From Acidobacteriota bacterium (GTDB lineage Bacteria > Acidobacteriota > Blastocatellia > Pyrinomonadales > Pyrinomonadaceae): a DNA stretch of 64,000 nt. The stretch spans positions 1 to 64,000 of the forward strand of contig JAIVJI010000068.1 in NCBI GenBank assembly GCA_020200135.1. The letters are read 5' to 3'. The notes beneath the pieces are model-generated. The model saw nothing but the letters and a program-made list of their open reading frames with translations, did no database searches and had not been told where the DNA came from. Every line of letters starts with the position of its first letter. Position 1 is the first letter of the stretch. Below, piece after piece: positions 7,155 through 15,653 of the stretch. Position numbers and translations under genes: made by a program.

Positions 7155-8987
7155 TTAATTTGATTTTGCCTTGAGTTGCTTCGAGCAAAAATCAAGCAAC
7201 TTTTTGAAGCTGTTCACAGTTGTAGGGGATAGAGAGATTATCCTATCGGTCAAATACAGCTCCTGAACCGCGCGGTTAAAGTGTGTTTTATTGAACCGTT
7301 TAGAGTCAGGGTAGACCGACTGCTGTACCGCCATCCGGTCGGGCTCGGTAAGAACATATTCCAATTCTTTTTTCCATGCCGGATCTATGTCGCGGAGGAG
7401 AAAAATCCGGCCGTCCATGATCGGGCCGAACAGTTCTTCGTAACGCCTTTTCTCGGCGTCACCGGCAGTGTCTGAATCCAAAAGCACTACAAAGTTGCGA
7501 GCCCAGCCCAAGTAGAGCCTGATAACGTTGTCCAAGCTGCCCGAACCACCGCCTGGCATAAGGTGTAGTCCGGACTTATTTCCGACAATCTTCTCGTGAA
7601 AGTACTTCAGGGTGTAGAAGTCATTCTTGCCCTCGACCATCACGACGTCTGGCACGTTCTCCAGTTTCCCCGGCGCGTAGTCGAGCACGTCCAGGATCGG
7701 CTGGAAGTAGTTCGACTGGTCAGGGTGCTTCGAGGCGAACTCCCTATACCTCTCGAGGTTGATAAGGGTCTTCTTGGCGTTGTAGTTGTCTTCCTCCGCG
7801 TAATCGAAGCCCTCGTTCTTGACGACATAGGCACCCTCAAGCCACGCCGGATTGATCATGTGGTGGCTGTGCGTGGTGTAAATGATGGAGCAGTTAGGTG
7901 GGAAGTTTCCGAAACTCTCTAACAGGGTGGCCTGCGCGCTCGGGTGAAGGTTGGAGGCTGGCTCGTCCAGCAGGAAGAGGATTGAACTGGACGCATTCTT
8001 CCTGAAGCCTCGGTAGTGTGTTAGGAACAGGAACGAGAAGAACCAGCGGAAGCCGAGAGACCGGTTGCTTATGGAGTAGAGCTCGTTCACATCTTTGAGG
8101 CGCAGTTCAACAAACCACCTTCCCTCCTCGTCTTTGTCAGCGACGACGATGATCTCTTTATTCCCAATGTTCCGCTTGAAAATTCGGTTCCAGTTGGAGA
8201 AGACAGTCCTAGAGATGTGATTGCTCATGTGAAGGAGAACGCTGTCGAGGGCCCTCTTGTTATGCGGGTCTCCAGCTTTGGCGCGGGCTAGGACGTGCAC
8301 GTCTAGGCGGATTCTGTCGTCGAATGAGTCTAGGACGTCTTGCAGAATCGTCCTGTAAAAAGCGTGGAGCTGCGGATTCGCAGGAGGCTCCTCCAAATAT
8401 ATTCTGTCGGGAAACTCGAAGAGGAAATTGGGGAAGAACAGGACACTAGGTAAGAGTGTTCTGACAAAGGGAATCATCTTTCGCCAGTCCTCGGGGAAGT
8501 CATTCCACAGATTCTTAACTTTCTTAGATTTTCCGGCCTTGACGCGGAAGTCTATGGTCCATATCGCCTTGAAGTCAGTGTCAACAAGTTGGGAGTTTAC
8601 GAATCTGAATTCCTGCTTGACTTTAAAATCCTTAATGGGCTCTACGAGCGTGTAATTGTGAAAGGTCGACAAATGTTTTCTGAATTCTTCTTGGTCTCGC
8701 TCTTCGACCTTGAATCCGGCTTCGACTATGATCGAATCGTTAAAATTTGAGCGCTGGCTAATGGGTATTAAGTCGTGTGGGTCACCGAGGGACTTATCTA
8801 AAACATTAACTTGGTCGGCCGGCGCCGTCTGGGTGCTAAGGGCATACATAGCTTCGAGCACCGTCGTCTTACCGCTCTCGTTCAGGCCGACTAGTGAGAA
8901 CACCCTGCCCGTCGGGTGCGCGGTGAAGTCAAGTTTGATCTCCTCAATGCCCTTGAAATTCTTGAAGTAGTAGTGAACGAGTTGCAT
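7155..8987 (-). CDS. OLD-family ATP-dependent nuclease (ABC-type ATPase plus TOPRIM)
   Basis: Predicted 610 residues from ATG 8985-8987, with GAGGAAA about 9 bases upstream. The N-terminus MQLVHYYFKNFKGIEEI leads into Walker A GLNESGKTT (residues 34-42). A signature-like SNRSLGFRWFFSFLF, Walker B ILFLLDEPASNLHP and switch TTHSHHM follow. The TOPRIM domain has the acidic residues in VVMVEGKNDF and VVLLDSDTAGD. This architecture is that of OLD/GajA-like nucleases, which act on DNA in phage defence and plasmid control. No UvrD-like helicase is adjacent, so Gabija is not supported; it resembles a stand-alone OLD. Base composition is clearly AT-richer than the flanks, which suggests horizontal transfer. 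Confidence 0.85.
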   Translation of the reverse strand: MQLVHYYFKNFKGIEEIKLDFTAHPTGRVFSLVGLNESGKTTVLEAMYALSTQTAPADQVNVLDKSLGDPHDLIPISQRSNFNDSIIVEAGFKVEERDQEEFRKHLSTFHNYTLVEPIKDFKVKQEFRFVNSQLVDTDFKAIWTIDFRVKAGKSKKVKNLWNDFPEDWRKMIPFVRTLLPSVLFFPNFLFEFPDRIYLEEPPANPQLHAFYRTILQDVLDSFDDRIRLDVHVLARAKAGDPHNKRALDSVLLHMSNHISRTVFSNWNRIFKRNIGNKEIIVVADKDEEGRWFVELRLKDVNELYSISNRSLGFRWFFSFLFLTHYRGFRKNASSSILFLLDEPASNLHPSAQATLLESFGNFPPNCSIIYTTHSHHMINPAWLEGAYVVKNEGFDYAEEDNYNAKKTLINLERYREFASKHPDQSNYFQPILDVLDYAPGKLENVPDVVMVEGKNDFYTLKYFHEKIVGNKSGLHLMPGGGSGSLDNVIRLYLGWARNFVVLLDSDTAGDAEKRRYEELFGPIMDGRIFLLRDIDPAWKKELEYVLTEPDRMAVQQSVYPDSKRFNKTHFNRAVQELYLTDRIISLSPTTVNSFKKLLDFCSKQLKAKSN

Positions 8988-9173
8988 GAGAGTGTTTCCT
9001 CGTCGGGAGTGATGAGGTTGATGTCAGCGCCCGACTCGGGAGGGAAGGGCGCGGGAACAAACGCGAGAAAGCCCGTGCGCTTATTCCAAGTTTGTAGTGC
9101 TTGGCGCTTGGGTCTTCAGTGACGGAGTATAAGCCTGCGCAGCCTTCATACGCTAGAGTATTTTTTTGAGAGC

Positions 9174-9208
9174 AAAAAAACACTCGCCCACCGGAGATGG
9201 TGGGCGAG
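9174..9208 (-). terminator. Intrinsic terminator of the M15 peptidase gene
   Basis: Read on the minus strand: stem CTCGCCCACC/GGTGGGCGAG (9183-9192 with 9199-9208), 6-base loop, then TGTTTTTTT. It lies 28 bases after the peptidase stop and resembles in sequence the terminator at 6984-7010. Confidence 0.85.
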
Positions 9209-9236
9209 AATTCTTAGGCGTGGTGCTTCTTAAAAC

Positions 9237-10229
9237 TTACTTGGCGGCGCCGGCCGCCGCGCCGACGTACTCCCAGTGCCAGGGCTCGTAGTAGTAGGGG
9301 CGGAAGCCGAAGCGCTCGGCGTTGCGGACGAGCCAGCGGTAGGCGGGCGTCTGCACCTGTATGGCGCGGTTGGAGTCCCTGGTCTCGACCGGCTCGCCGC
9401 CGACGTAGAGGTCGAGCGCGCGACCCGTGAAGTGCGGGCTGTTGACCGCCAGCCCCGCGCGCCCAGAGTTGGGCGACTGCGCGCGCAGGCGCGCCTGGTA
9501 CTCGGGCGAGCGGTGGGCGGAGACTATCTTCAGGAATAGCTCTGCGGGAGCGATGTCGCCCGCGGCCGTAAGCCGTAGCCCCGACGTCGGGTCCGCGGCC
9601 GCCGCCGCGACCATGCGCTTGTAGGCCGCGTAGGTCTCGCGCTCGACGTGGCGCAGCCCCTCGGGGCGCGTGGGGTCGTAGAAGTCGGTCGCGGGCGCGA
9701 GCAGGAGTTCCTCGGGGCGCGCGTGCGCCTTGTGCTTGAGGCGCGCGCCCTGCCACTCGGAGACCATGCGGTAGAGCGTCTCGCCGTCGAGCACGCCGCT
9801 CGGTTGGAGCCTCGAACGCTTCTGCCAGAGCGAGAGCGCCTCGGCGAAGTCGCCGGCCGAAGCCCCGCCCTCCATCGCAATCATGCGCGAGATGAGCGGC
9901 GTGTAGAGGTGCCAGCCGCGCTGCTGCTTACCGCCGAACGCCCAGCTCAGCTCGTACTTGAGGAGCAGGTTGCGCGCGGCGGCGGCCGCGAACAGGGAAG
10001 CGCCCTTCTCGTCCGCGTGTACGTGCGCGTGCGCGTCCTTCTCGGCCGGGGCGGCGGGCGCCGACTCATCGGCGCGCCTCTCGGGCGCGAGCGCCAGAGG
10101 CCGGGCGGCCGTCGCCTGCGCCTCGGTCTGCGCCCGGCCGTAGCCCGTGCGCGCCACGAGAGCCACAAAACCGACGAGCGCCGCGAGCGCCACGAACGAG
10201 ACGACGAGATGGGTCTTCTTCTGCTTCAT
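9237..10229 (-). CDS. M15-family D,D-carboxypeptidase (VanY/DacB-like), membrane-anchored or secreted
   Basis: 330 residues. MKQKKTHLVVSFVALAALV is a signal or anchor segment, followed by an Ala/Pro-rich linker. Residues about 125-160 look like a peptidoglycan-binding fold (WQKRSRLQPSGVLDGETLY). The C-terminal domain carries the M15 zinc motifs: His266 and Asp273 in SPHFTGRALDLYVGG and His318 in YEPWHWEYV, plus SAHRSPEYQ upstream. Such enzymes trim the terminal D-Ala of peptidoglycan stems in the periplasm. The gene stands alone, with its own terminator. Confidence 0.88.
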   Translation of the reverse strand: MKQKKTHLVVSFVALAALVGFVALVARTGYGRAQTEAQATAARPLALAPERRADESAPAAPAEKDAHAHVHADEKGASLFAAAAARNLLLKYELSWAFGGKQQRGWHLYTPLISRMIAMEGGASAGDFAEALSLWQKRSRLQPSGVLDGETLYRMVSEWQGARLKHKAHARPEELLLAPATDFYDPTRPEGLRHVERETYAAYKRMVAAAAADPTSGLRLTAAGDIAPAELFLKIVSAHRSPEYQARLRAQSPNSGRAGLAVNSPHFTGRALDLYVGGEPVETRDSNRAIQVQTPAYRWLVRNAERFGFRPYYYEPWHWEYVGAAAGAAK

Positions 10230-10505
10230 GCTTAAATCGGCGGAGCCCGGAACTGCTGGAGAATGTCGGCCTAAAATCGAGGTGAGGTTCTGCTTCCCGC
10301 GTACAAAATATCAGATGCCCGGGCGCGCGTCACGGTTCGTCGGCGCGGGCAGAAATAGCGGGCCCGCGCGCGTCCGCAAAGGCTGCGGTCAGACTGCGCG
10401 CGCGGCGCGAGTCTGTTAAACTAGCGCCGCCGCCGGCGGGCGCGGCCAGTGCCCCGGCGGACGTTCCCGACCTAAACTTTCCCGAGCGTACGGAGAAGGC
10501 CAAAG

Positions 10506-10721
10506 ATGCCACTTGAGTCCAACAGCGCGGCGAGCGTCTCGCCCGCGCTCGTCTTCGAGACGGAGAACGGCGCCAACTTCACCTTCAACTTCCAGATGGA
10601 CGGCCGCGTCACAGTCATCGGCTTTCAGGACGGCCGCGCCGTCACCGGCACCCTCACCGAAGAGCAGGCCGAAGAGCTGCGCGACGCCATCGGCGAGTAC
10701 ATACACAAGAGGAAAGGATGA
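10506..10721 (+). CDS. Small conserved-looking protein of unknown function
   Basis: 71 residues, from ATG 10506 preceded by GGAGAAGGCCAAAG. The middle (ANFTFNFQMDGRVTVIGFQDG) looks like beta-strands and the end (TEEQAEELRDAIGEYIHKRK) like an amphipathic helix. No signal peptide or known motif. It is soluble and probably cytosolic. Stop TGA 10719-10721 is followed at once by a heptamer palindrome. The 276 bases upstream (10230-10505) hold no gene I can support. Confidence 0.6.
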   Translation: MPLESNSAASVSPALVFETENGANFTFNFQMDGRVTVIGFQDGRAVTGTLTEEQAEELRDAIGEYIHKRKG

Positions 10722-10838
10722 AGGGAGTAGACAGTAGACAGTAGACAGTAGGCTCCGCTCTCTGGGCGCTGACGCTGACACGCGGACGACTCGACTGACG
10801 ACTGTCTTTCTACTGACTACTGTCTACTGCCTACTCCC
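10722..10838. repeat. Heptamer palindrome, family A (TAGACAG/TAGTCAG), copy 1
   Basis: The left arm (10722-10752) is AGTAGAC repeated with a 7-base period. The right arm (about 10809-10838) is an imperfect reverse complement (CTACTGACTACTGTCTACTG...). The about 55-base loop includes GCTCCGC and GCTGACGCTGACAC, both shared with the copy at 40630. It begins immediately after the stop at 10721. Confidence 0.8.
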
Positions 10839-10881
10839 CTCCGCTTGACCCACGCCCGCCGGGCGGGCAGGATTTCAGCCT

Positions 10882-12972
10882 ATGTTTTACCAAGCCCCCG
10901 CCGCTGAGCAGTCCGGCCGCGTCTCCCGCCTTAAGAAAATCGCCCTCTTCGCCGTCGCGCTGGCGGGACTCTCGCCGTGCGCCCGTGCGCAGACGCCGGC
11001 CGGGGTGTTCGAGCGCGAGCTGGACGCGTCGGGGCCGGTCGAGCTGCGCGTGAAGAACCGCACGGGGCGCGTGACCGTGATGGCCGAGGAGGGGCTCAGG
11101 CAGGTCTCGATACGCGCGACCTCGGCCGCCGGCCTCGGCGTCGGCGAGAAGGACGTGCGCGTCACGCACGGCGGGGCTGCTGTCCAGATAGAGGTCGAGC
11201 GCGAGTCCGCGTCGTCGCGCCTGTCGGACGGCCGCAAGGTCGTCGCCTCGCCCGCGCAAATCGAGCGCGAGCGGATAGACCTCTCGGTGCGCGTCCCCGT
11301 GCGCTCGCGCGTGTGGGTCGAGACCGAGGCGGGCGCGGTCGACGTGGTCGGCAACCTCGCGGAGGCCGAGGCGAAGACCGACACCGGGACGATACGCGCC
11401 GACGTGCCGATGGACGCGCTGCGCTACAGCTTCCGCTGGACGGTCAGCCGCCCGCGCTTCTTCAGCGAGGTCGAGCTGCCCGAGGCCAAACACAAGCGCG
11501 GCGGCTTCTTCGAGATCGCCGGCCGCTTCCCCGACGAGAAGGAAGAGGGGAAGGACAAGAAGAAGCAGGGCGAAGAGGCGGCCGACGGGGCGCCCGAAGA
11601 AGTAGTCGAAGCCGAGCCCGCCGCGACCGCCACGCCGGATGTAAAGGCCGAGCCGAAGACCGAAGCAGAGAAGAAGGCCGCGCGCGCGCGCGCCGAGGCG
11701 GCGAAGGAGGAGGAGGGGCGGAAGCGGGAAGAGGCGAAGAAGAGGGCAGAGGCCGCGAAGGCAGAGGCGAAGAAGAGAGCCGAAGCCTTACGCGCCGAAG
11801 CGAAGAAGGCCGCCTCAGACCAGCGCGTCAGGCTGAGCCTCGAGACGGCGCGCGGCGTCGTCCTCTTCGGCGTTAAGAACGAGGCGCGCGTCCCCTCAGA
11901 CCTGCGCGAGCGCACGCTCACCGACGCCGCGCGCGCCATCATCCGCAGCGGCGACACCGAACTCATCGACGCCATCCGCAAGGTCGCGCCGCGTCTCGTC
12001 GGCGAGTACGCCGAGACGTTGGGCCTGCGCGGCCGCGGCCCCACGCTCGGCTCGCGCGCCGCCTCGCCCTTCGACGTGCGCGCGGCGGCCGGCCCCTCGC
12101 TCGCGCGCGTGCAGGCGCGCGTCACAGACCGCACGGGTCGCGCCGTCACCGGACTCGCCGCCAAAGACTTCACCGTCACCGAGGGCGGCGTCGAGCGCGC
12201 CGTGCGCGACGTGCAGCCGACCACCGCGCCCTTCAACCTCGTCCTGCTGCTCGACGTGTCGGGCAGCGTCGAGGAGCGGATAGACTTCATACGCAAGGCC
12301 GCGCTCGCCTTCCTCAACACCGCCGGCCCGCACGACCGCATCGCCATCGTCAGCTTCCGCGACGACGTGCAGCTCGTCTCCGAGTTCACCTCCGACCGGG
12401 CGGTGCTGACCGAGCGCATCAAGGACATCCAGGCCGGCGGCGCCACCTCGCTCTACGACGCGCTCGGCTACTCGCTCGTCCACGTGCTCCGCCCGCTGCG
12501 CGGCGAGCGCACCGGCGTCGTGGTGCTTTCGGACGGCGACGACAACCGCTCGTTCCTGAGCTTCCCCACCATCGTGGACGCCATCCACGAGACGGGCGCC
12601 ATCGTCTACCCGCTCTACGTCCCGTCGGGGCTCATCCCCTCCTCGGGCGCGCCGGCGGCCGCGACGACGCTCGACCCGACCCGCACCAGATTCCTCGAGC
12701 TGACCTCGCGCGCCGACGAGGAGGGGCGGCGTCTGGCCGAAGTCTCGGGCGGGCAGTACTACCCCATCACGCGGCTCGAACAGTTGCAGCGCGCCTACGA
12801 CGACGTGGCCGCGCAGCTGCGCACGGCCTACACCATCACCTACGAGACGGACGGGGCCGCACGCCCCGACTCGCGCGTGCGCGTGCGCGTGTCGCGCGAC
12901 GGCGCGTCAGTGCGCCTGAGCCCGGCGGTCGGCGTCTCGGCCGCGACCGCCGTGGCCCCGGCGGCGCCGTAG
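10882..12972 (+). CDS. Secreted VWFA-related protein with Lys/Glu-rich helical insert
   Basis: 696 residues. The N-terminus carries a signal peptide (KKIALFAVALAGLSPCARAQ). A beta-rich N-domain follows, then a strongly charged Ala/Lys/Glu helix-forming stretch (about residues 210-315, DNA 11520-11830). The C-terminal von Willebrand A domain has MIDAS residues DVSGS (458-462), the Thr of GGATS and the Asp of LSDGDDN. This matches the VWFA-related family expanded in Acidobacteria; ligand and role are unknown. VWA domains bind metal and protein partners. It likely forms an operon with the next VWA gene (23-base gap). Confidence 0.82.
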   Translation: MFYQAPAAEQSGRVSRLKKIALFAVALAGLSPCARAQTPAGVFERELDASGPVELRVKNRTGRVTVMAEEGLRQVSIRATSAAGLGVGEKDVRVTHGGAAVQIEVERESASSRLSDGRKVVASPAQIERERIDLSVRVPVRSRVWVETEAGAVDVVGNLAEAEAKTDTGTIRADVPMDALRYSFRWTVSRPRFFSEVELPEAKHKRGGFFEIAGRFPDEKEEGKDKKKQGEEAADGAPEEVVEAEPAATATPDVKAEPKTEAEKKAARARAEAAKEEEGRKREEAKKRAEAAKAEAKKRAEALRAEAKKAASDQRVRLSLETARGVVLFGVKNEARVPSDLRERTLTDAARAIIRSGDTELIDAIRKVAPRLVGEYAETLGLRGRGPTLGSRAASPFDVRAAAGPSLARVQARVTDRTGRAVTGLAAKDFTVTEGGVERAVRDVQPTTAPFNLVLLLDVSGSVEERIDFIRKAALAFLNTAGPHDRIAIVSFRDDVQLVSEFTSDRAVLTERIKDIQAGGATSLYDALGYSLVHVLRPLRGERTGVVVLSDGDDNRSFLSFPTIVDAIHETGAIVYPLYVPSGLIPSSGAPAAATTLDPTRTRFLELTSRADEEGRRLAEVSGGQYYPITRLEQLQRAYDDVAAQLRTAYTITYETDGAARPDSRVRVRVSRDGASVRLSPAVGVSAATAVAPAAP

Positions 12973-12995
12973 CCTTTCGACGAACAAGGGGTGAG

Positions 12996-14132
12996 ATGTT
13001 TTCAACTTCTTCCGTGGCGCGTGGCCGGAGACTTCTCCTCGCGCCGCTCTTCGCGCTTCTCATCCTGACGGCCGCGCCCGCCGCGCGAACCGCGCGCGCG
13101 CAGGAGCCGACGCCCGCGCCCGAAACTCGGCCGACCCCGACGCCCGCGCAGACGCCTACACCAACACCTACACCGACGCCCAGCCCGACGCCGGTTCCCA
13201 CGCCCACACCGACGCCGACGCCCGACGACGCGGAGCCGATCGAGCGCATCGACACAGACCTGACGAGCGTGCTGCTGTCGGTGTTGGACAAGAAGCGGCG
13301 CTTCGTCAACACGCTCCGCGCCGGGGACGTGCGCGTCGTCGAAGACGGCGTCCCGCAGCAAATCGCCTCCTTCGAGCAAGAGACCAACGCGCCGCTCTCG
13401 CTCGTCCTGCTCGTTGACCTCAGCTCCTCGCAGGCCGGTGTGCTCCCCGCCGAGCGGGACGCGGCGCGCTCGTTCGTCGCCTCCGTCCTCAAGCCGCGTG
13501 ACCGCGCCTCCCTCATCACCTTCACCGGACTTACGCGACTCGACCAGTCGTTGACCGACGACAGGCCGCGACTTGAGGCGGCGATTGATTCGCTCAAGCC
13601 GTGGTTCAGAGAGGACAGCCCCGAGTGCGCCCCGGACGCGCCGGAGGAGGGCAAGATACATTGCTACACGGCCATCTGGGACAGCATCGCCATCGCCGTC
13701 CGCGAGGTGCTGGCGCGCACGCCCGAGCGCACGCGCCGCGCCATCATCCTGCTCTCGGACGGCGAGGACACGAAGAGTAAGCTGCGCCTCTACCAGGCGG
13801 TGGACTACGCCGTCCGCCACAACACGGTCGTCTACGCCATCGGCATCCGCGACCGCCGCGCGCGCGAGGGCGAGATGCGCCCCGACTTCCTGCGGCAGGT
13901 CTCCGAGGGGACGGGCGGCCGCGCCTTCTTCCCCAAAAAGCCCGCCGACCTCGGCGCCGCCTTCGCGCAGATCGAGCAGGAGCTGCGCTCGCAATACCTC
14001 ATCACCTACTCCCCCACGAACCGCGCCCGCGACGGCTCCTTCCGCCGGCTCCGGATCGAAATCACCGACCCCCAACTCAAGAAGCAGAACCTCCGCCTGC
14101 TCTACCGGCAGGGCTACTTCGCAAAACAGTGA
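12996..14132 (+). CDS. Secreted VWFA-related protein with Pro-Thr linker
   Basis: 378 residues, ATG 12996 preceded by AAGGGGTGAG. The signal peptide ends near TARAQ. A 40-residue Pro-Thr dipeptide repeat linker follows (DNA about 13105-13225). A short beta-domain (VVEDGVPQQIASFEQET) precedes the VWA domain with MIDAS DLSSS (Asp141), the Thr of CYTAIWDS and the Asp of LSDGEDT. The C-terminus (SQYLITYSPTN ... LRLLYRQGYFAKQ) is nearly the same as that of the gene at 43929, so the two are close paralogues. Extracytoplasmic location is inferred from the signal peptide. Confidence 0.82.
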   Translation: MFSTSSVARGRRLLLAPLFALLILTAAPAARTARAQEPTPAPETRPTPTPAQTPTPTPTPTPSPTPVPTPTPTPTPDDAEPIERIDTDLTSVLLSVLDKKRRFVNTLRAGDVRVVEDGVPQQIASFEQETNAPLSLVLLVDLSSSQAGVLPAERDAARSFVASVLKPRDRASLITFTGLTRLDQSLTDDRPRLEAAIDSLKPWFREDSPECAPDAPEEGKIHCYTAIWDSIAIAVREVLARTPERTRRAIILLSDGEDTKSKLRLYQAVDYAVRHNTVVYAIGIRDRRAREGEMRPDFLRQVSEGTGGRAFFPKKPADLGAAFAQIEQELRSQYLITYSPTNRARDGSFRRLRIEITDPQLKKQNLRLLYRQGYFAKQ

Positions 14133-14134
14133 GG

Positions 14135-14237
14135 CAGTTTTTAATTTTCAGTACAGCCAAAGCTCCCGACTGAAAACTAAAAACTGAAAACTAAAAACAG
14201 TCCTCTTGCCTTTTCATCCCTCATCCTTCATCCTTCC
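14135..14237. repeat. Heptamer palindrome, family C (CTGAAAA/CTAAAAA), plus CATCCTT repeat
   Basis: The left arm CAGTTTTTAATTTTCAGT (14135-14152) pairs with ACTGAAAACTAAAAACTG in 14169-14200. The right arm is four 7-base units alternating CTGAAAA and CTAAAAA. A second 7-base repeat (CATCCCT CATCCTT CATCCTT, about 14214-14236) follows, ending just before the xseA start. The element begins 2 bases after the VWA stop. Confidence 0.8.
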
Positions 14238-14246
14238 GCTACGGTC

Positions 14247-15653
14247 ATGACTCGCCCCATTCTGATGTCTCTGTTCGACGAGACCGAGCGCCGGCCGCTG
14301 ACGGTCTCGGAGCTGACCTCGCAGGTGCGCGGCGCGCTGGAGGGCCGGTTCGCGTCGCTGTGGGTCGAGGGCGAGATTTCCAACTTCCGCGCGGCCGCCT
14401 CGGGTCACTGGTACTTCACCGTCCGCGACGAGGCGGCGCAGCTGCGCGCGACCTGCTTCCGCGGCGTCAACTCCCGCATACGCTTCCGCCCCTCGGACGG
14501 GCTGCTCGTCCGCGTCCGCGGCCGCATGACCGTCTACGAGCCGCGCGGCGAATACGAACTCATCGTCGAGGCGCTCGACCCCGTCGGCGCGGGCGCGCTG
14601 CGCGTCGCCTTCGAGCAACTTAAAGAGAGGCTCGCCGCCGAGGGTCTGTTCGACGAGGCGCTCAAGCGCGAGCTGCCCGTCCTGCCGCGCCGCGTCGGCG
14701 TGGTGACGAGCCCCACGGGCGCCGCCGTCCGCGACATCATCCGCACCATCGAGCGGCGCACGCGCACCGTCAGCATCCTCCTCGCGCCGACGCGCGTGCA
14801 GGGCGAGGGAGCCTCCGCCGAGGTGGCGCGCGCGATAGGGGCATTGAACGAACACCACCTGCGCGCCGTGGCCGAAGGGGCGGCCGACGAGCAGTTGGAC
14901 GTCATCATCGTCGGGCGCGGCGGCGGGTCGAGTGAAGACCTCTGGGCCTTCAACGCCGAGGAGGTGGCGCGCGCCATCCGCGCCTCCGTCGTGCCCGTCA
15001 TCTCGGCCGTCGGGCACGAGACCGACTTCACCATCGCGGACTTCGCGGCCGACGTGCGCGCCGCCACGCCGACGGCCGCCGCCGAGATAGTCGCCGAGCG
15101 CGAGGACGAGATAGGCGGTTACGTCGAGCGGCTGACGCACGGCCTCGTCAACGCGGCGCGCTACCGCCTGCTCGCCGAGCGCGCGCGCGTGCAGGAGGCG
15201 GCGATGTCGCCCGGCTTCGACGAGGTCAGGATGCGCCTGAGGGTCGCGCGCGAGGAGCTTCAGGACGTGCGCTGCCGTCTTGAGAACCGCGCGGGGGATT
15301 TGAGCCGCGCCGCGCGCAGACGACTCGACGCCGCCGTCCGCGGACTCTCGCCGGCGCGCATGGCTTCGGCCGCGTCGCGGGCCCGCGTGCGCCTGACCGT
15401 GGGTGGCGCGGCGCTGGAGGCGGCGGCGCGCGCGCGCCTCGAAGACGCGCACACGCGTCTGGCGGTCGCGGCCGCCGCGCTCGACGCGATGTCGCCGCTC
15501 GCGGTTCTGGGTCGCGGCTACGCGCTGGCGCAGGACGAGCGCGGGCGCGTGCTGCGCTCGACGCGCGGCGTGGCCGAAGGTGACGGCGTGCGCCTGCGCC
15601 TGGCGTCGGGCGCGCTGCGCTGCCGCGTGGAAAGGGTCGAGGGGGAGAACTGA
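14247..15653 (+). CDS. xseA: Exodeoxyribonuclease VII large subunit
   Basis: 468 residues. The N-terminal OB-fold (TVSELTSQVRGALEGRF, WVEGEISNF, GHWYFTVRDE) and the catalytic region (RVGVVTSPTGAAVRDI, VGRGGGSSEDLWAFN, SAVGHETDFT) are diagnostic. A helical C-terminal domain ends with PLAVLGRGYALAQ. With XseB it degrades single-stranded DNA to oligonucleotides in the cytosol. ATG 14247 is used; ATG 14265 (MSLFDE) is an alternative, and neither has a clear Shine-Dalgarno site. It is the first gene of an operon with xseB and a polyprenyl synthase, a common arrangement. Confidence 0.96.
   Translation: MTRPILMSLFDETERRPLTVSELTSQVRGALEGRFASLWVEGEISNFRAAASGHWYFTVRDEAAQLRATCFRGVNSRIRFRPSDGLLVRVRGRMTVYEPRGEYELIVEALDPVGAGALRVAFEQLKERLAAEGLFDEALKRELPVLPRRVGVVTSPTGAAVRDIIRTIERRTRTVSILLAPTRVQGEGASAEVARAIGALNEHHLRAVAEGAADEQLDVIIVGRGGGSSEDLWAFNAEEVARAIRASVVPVISAVGHETDFTIADFAADVRAATPTAAAEIVAEREDEIGGYVERLTHGLVNAARYRLLAERARVQEAAMSPGFDEVRMRLRVAREELQDVRCRLENRAGDLSRAARRRLDAAVRGLSPARMASAASRARVRLTVGGAALEAAARARLEDAHTRLAVAAAALDAMSPLAVLGRGYALAQDERGRVLRSTRGVAEGDGVRLRLASGALRCRVERVEGEN

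Noticed and set aside
7155-8987. Gabija or another multi-gene defence system
   Set aside because: The nuclease has GajA-like order of domains, but no UvrD-like helicase, reverse transcriptase or methylase lies beside it.
10722-10838. CRISPR array
   Set aside because: Units are 7 bases with no spacers and the arms are inverted; no cas gene is present.
13105-13225. Intergenic or mobile tandem repeat
   Set aside because: The 6-base periodicity is a coding Pro-Thr linker within a VWA protein.
14178-14232. tRNA gene near AT-rich sequence before xseA, and elsewhere in gaps
   Set aside because: No T-loop (GGTTCGAATCC-like) with matching acceptor arms was found in any intergenic region.
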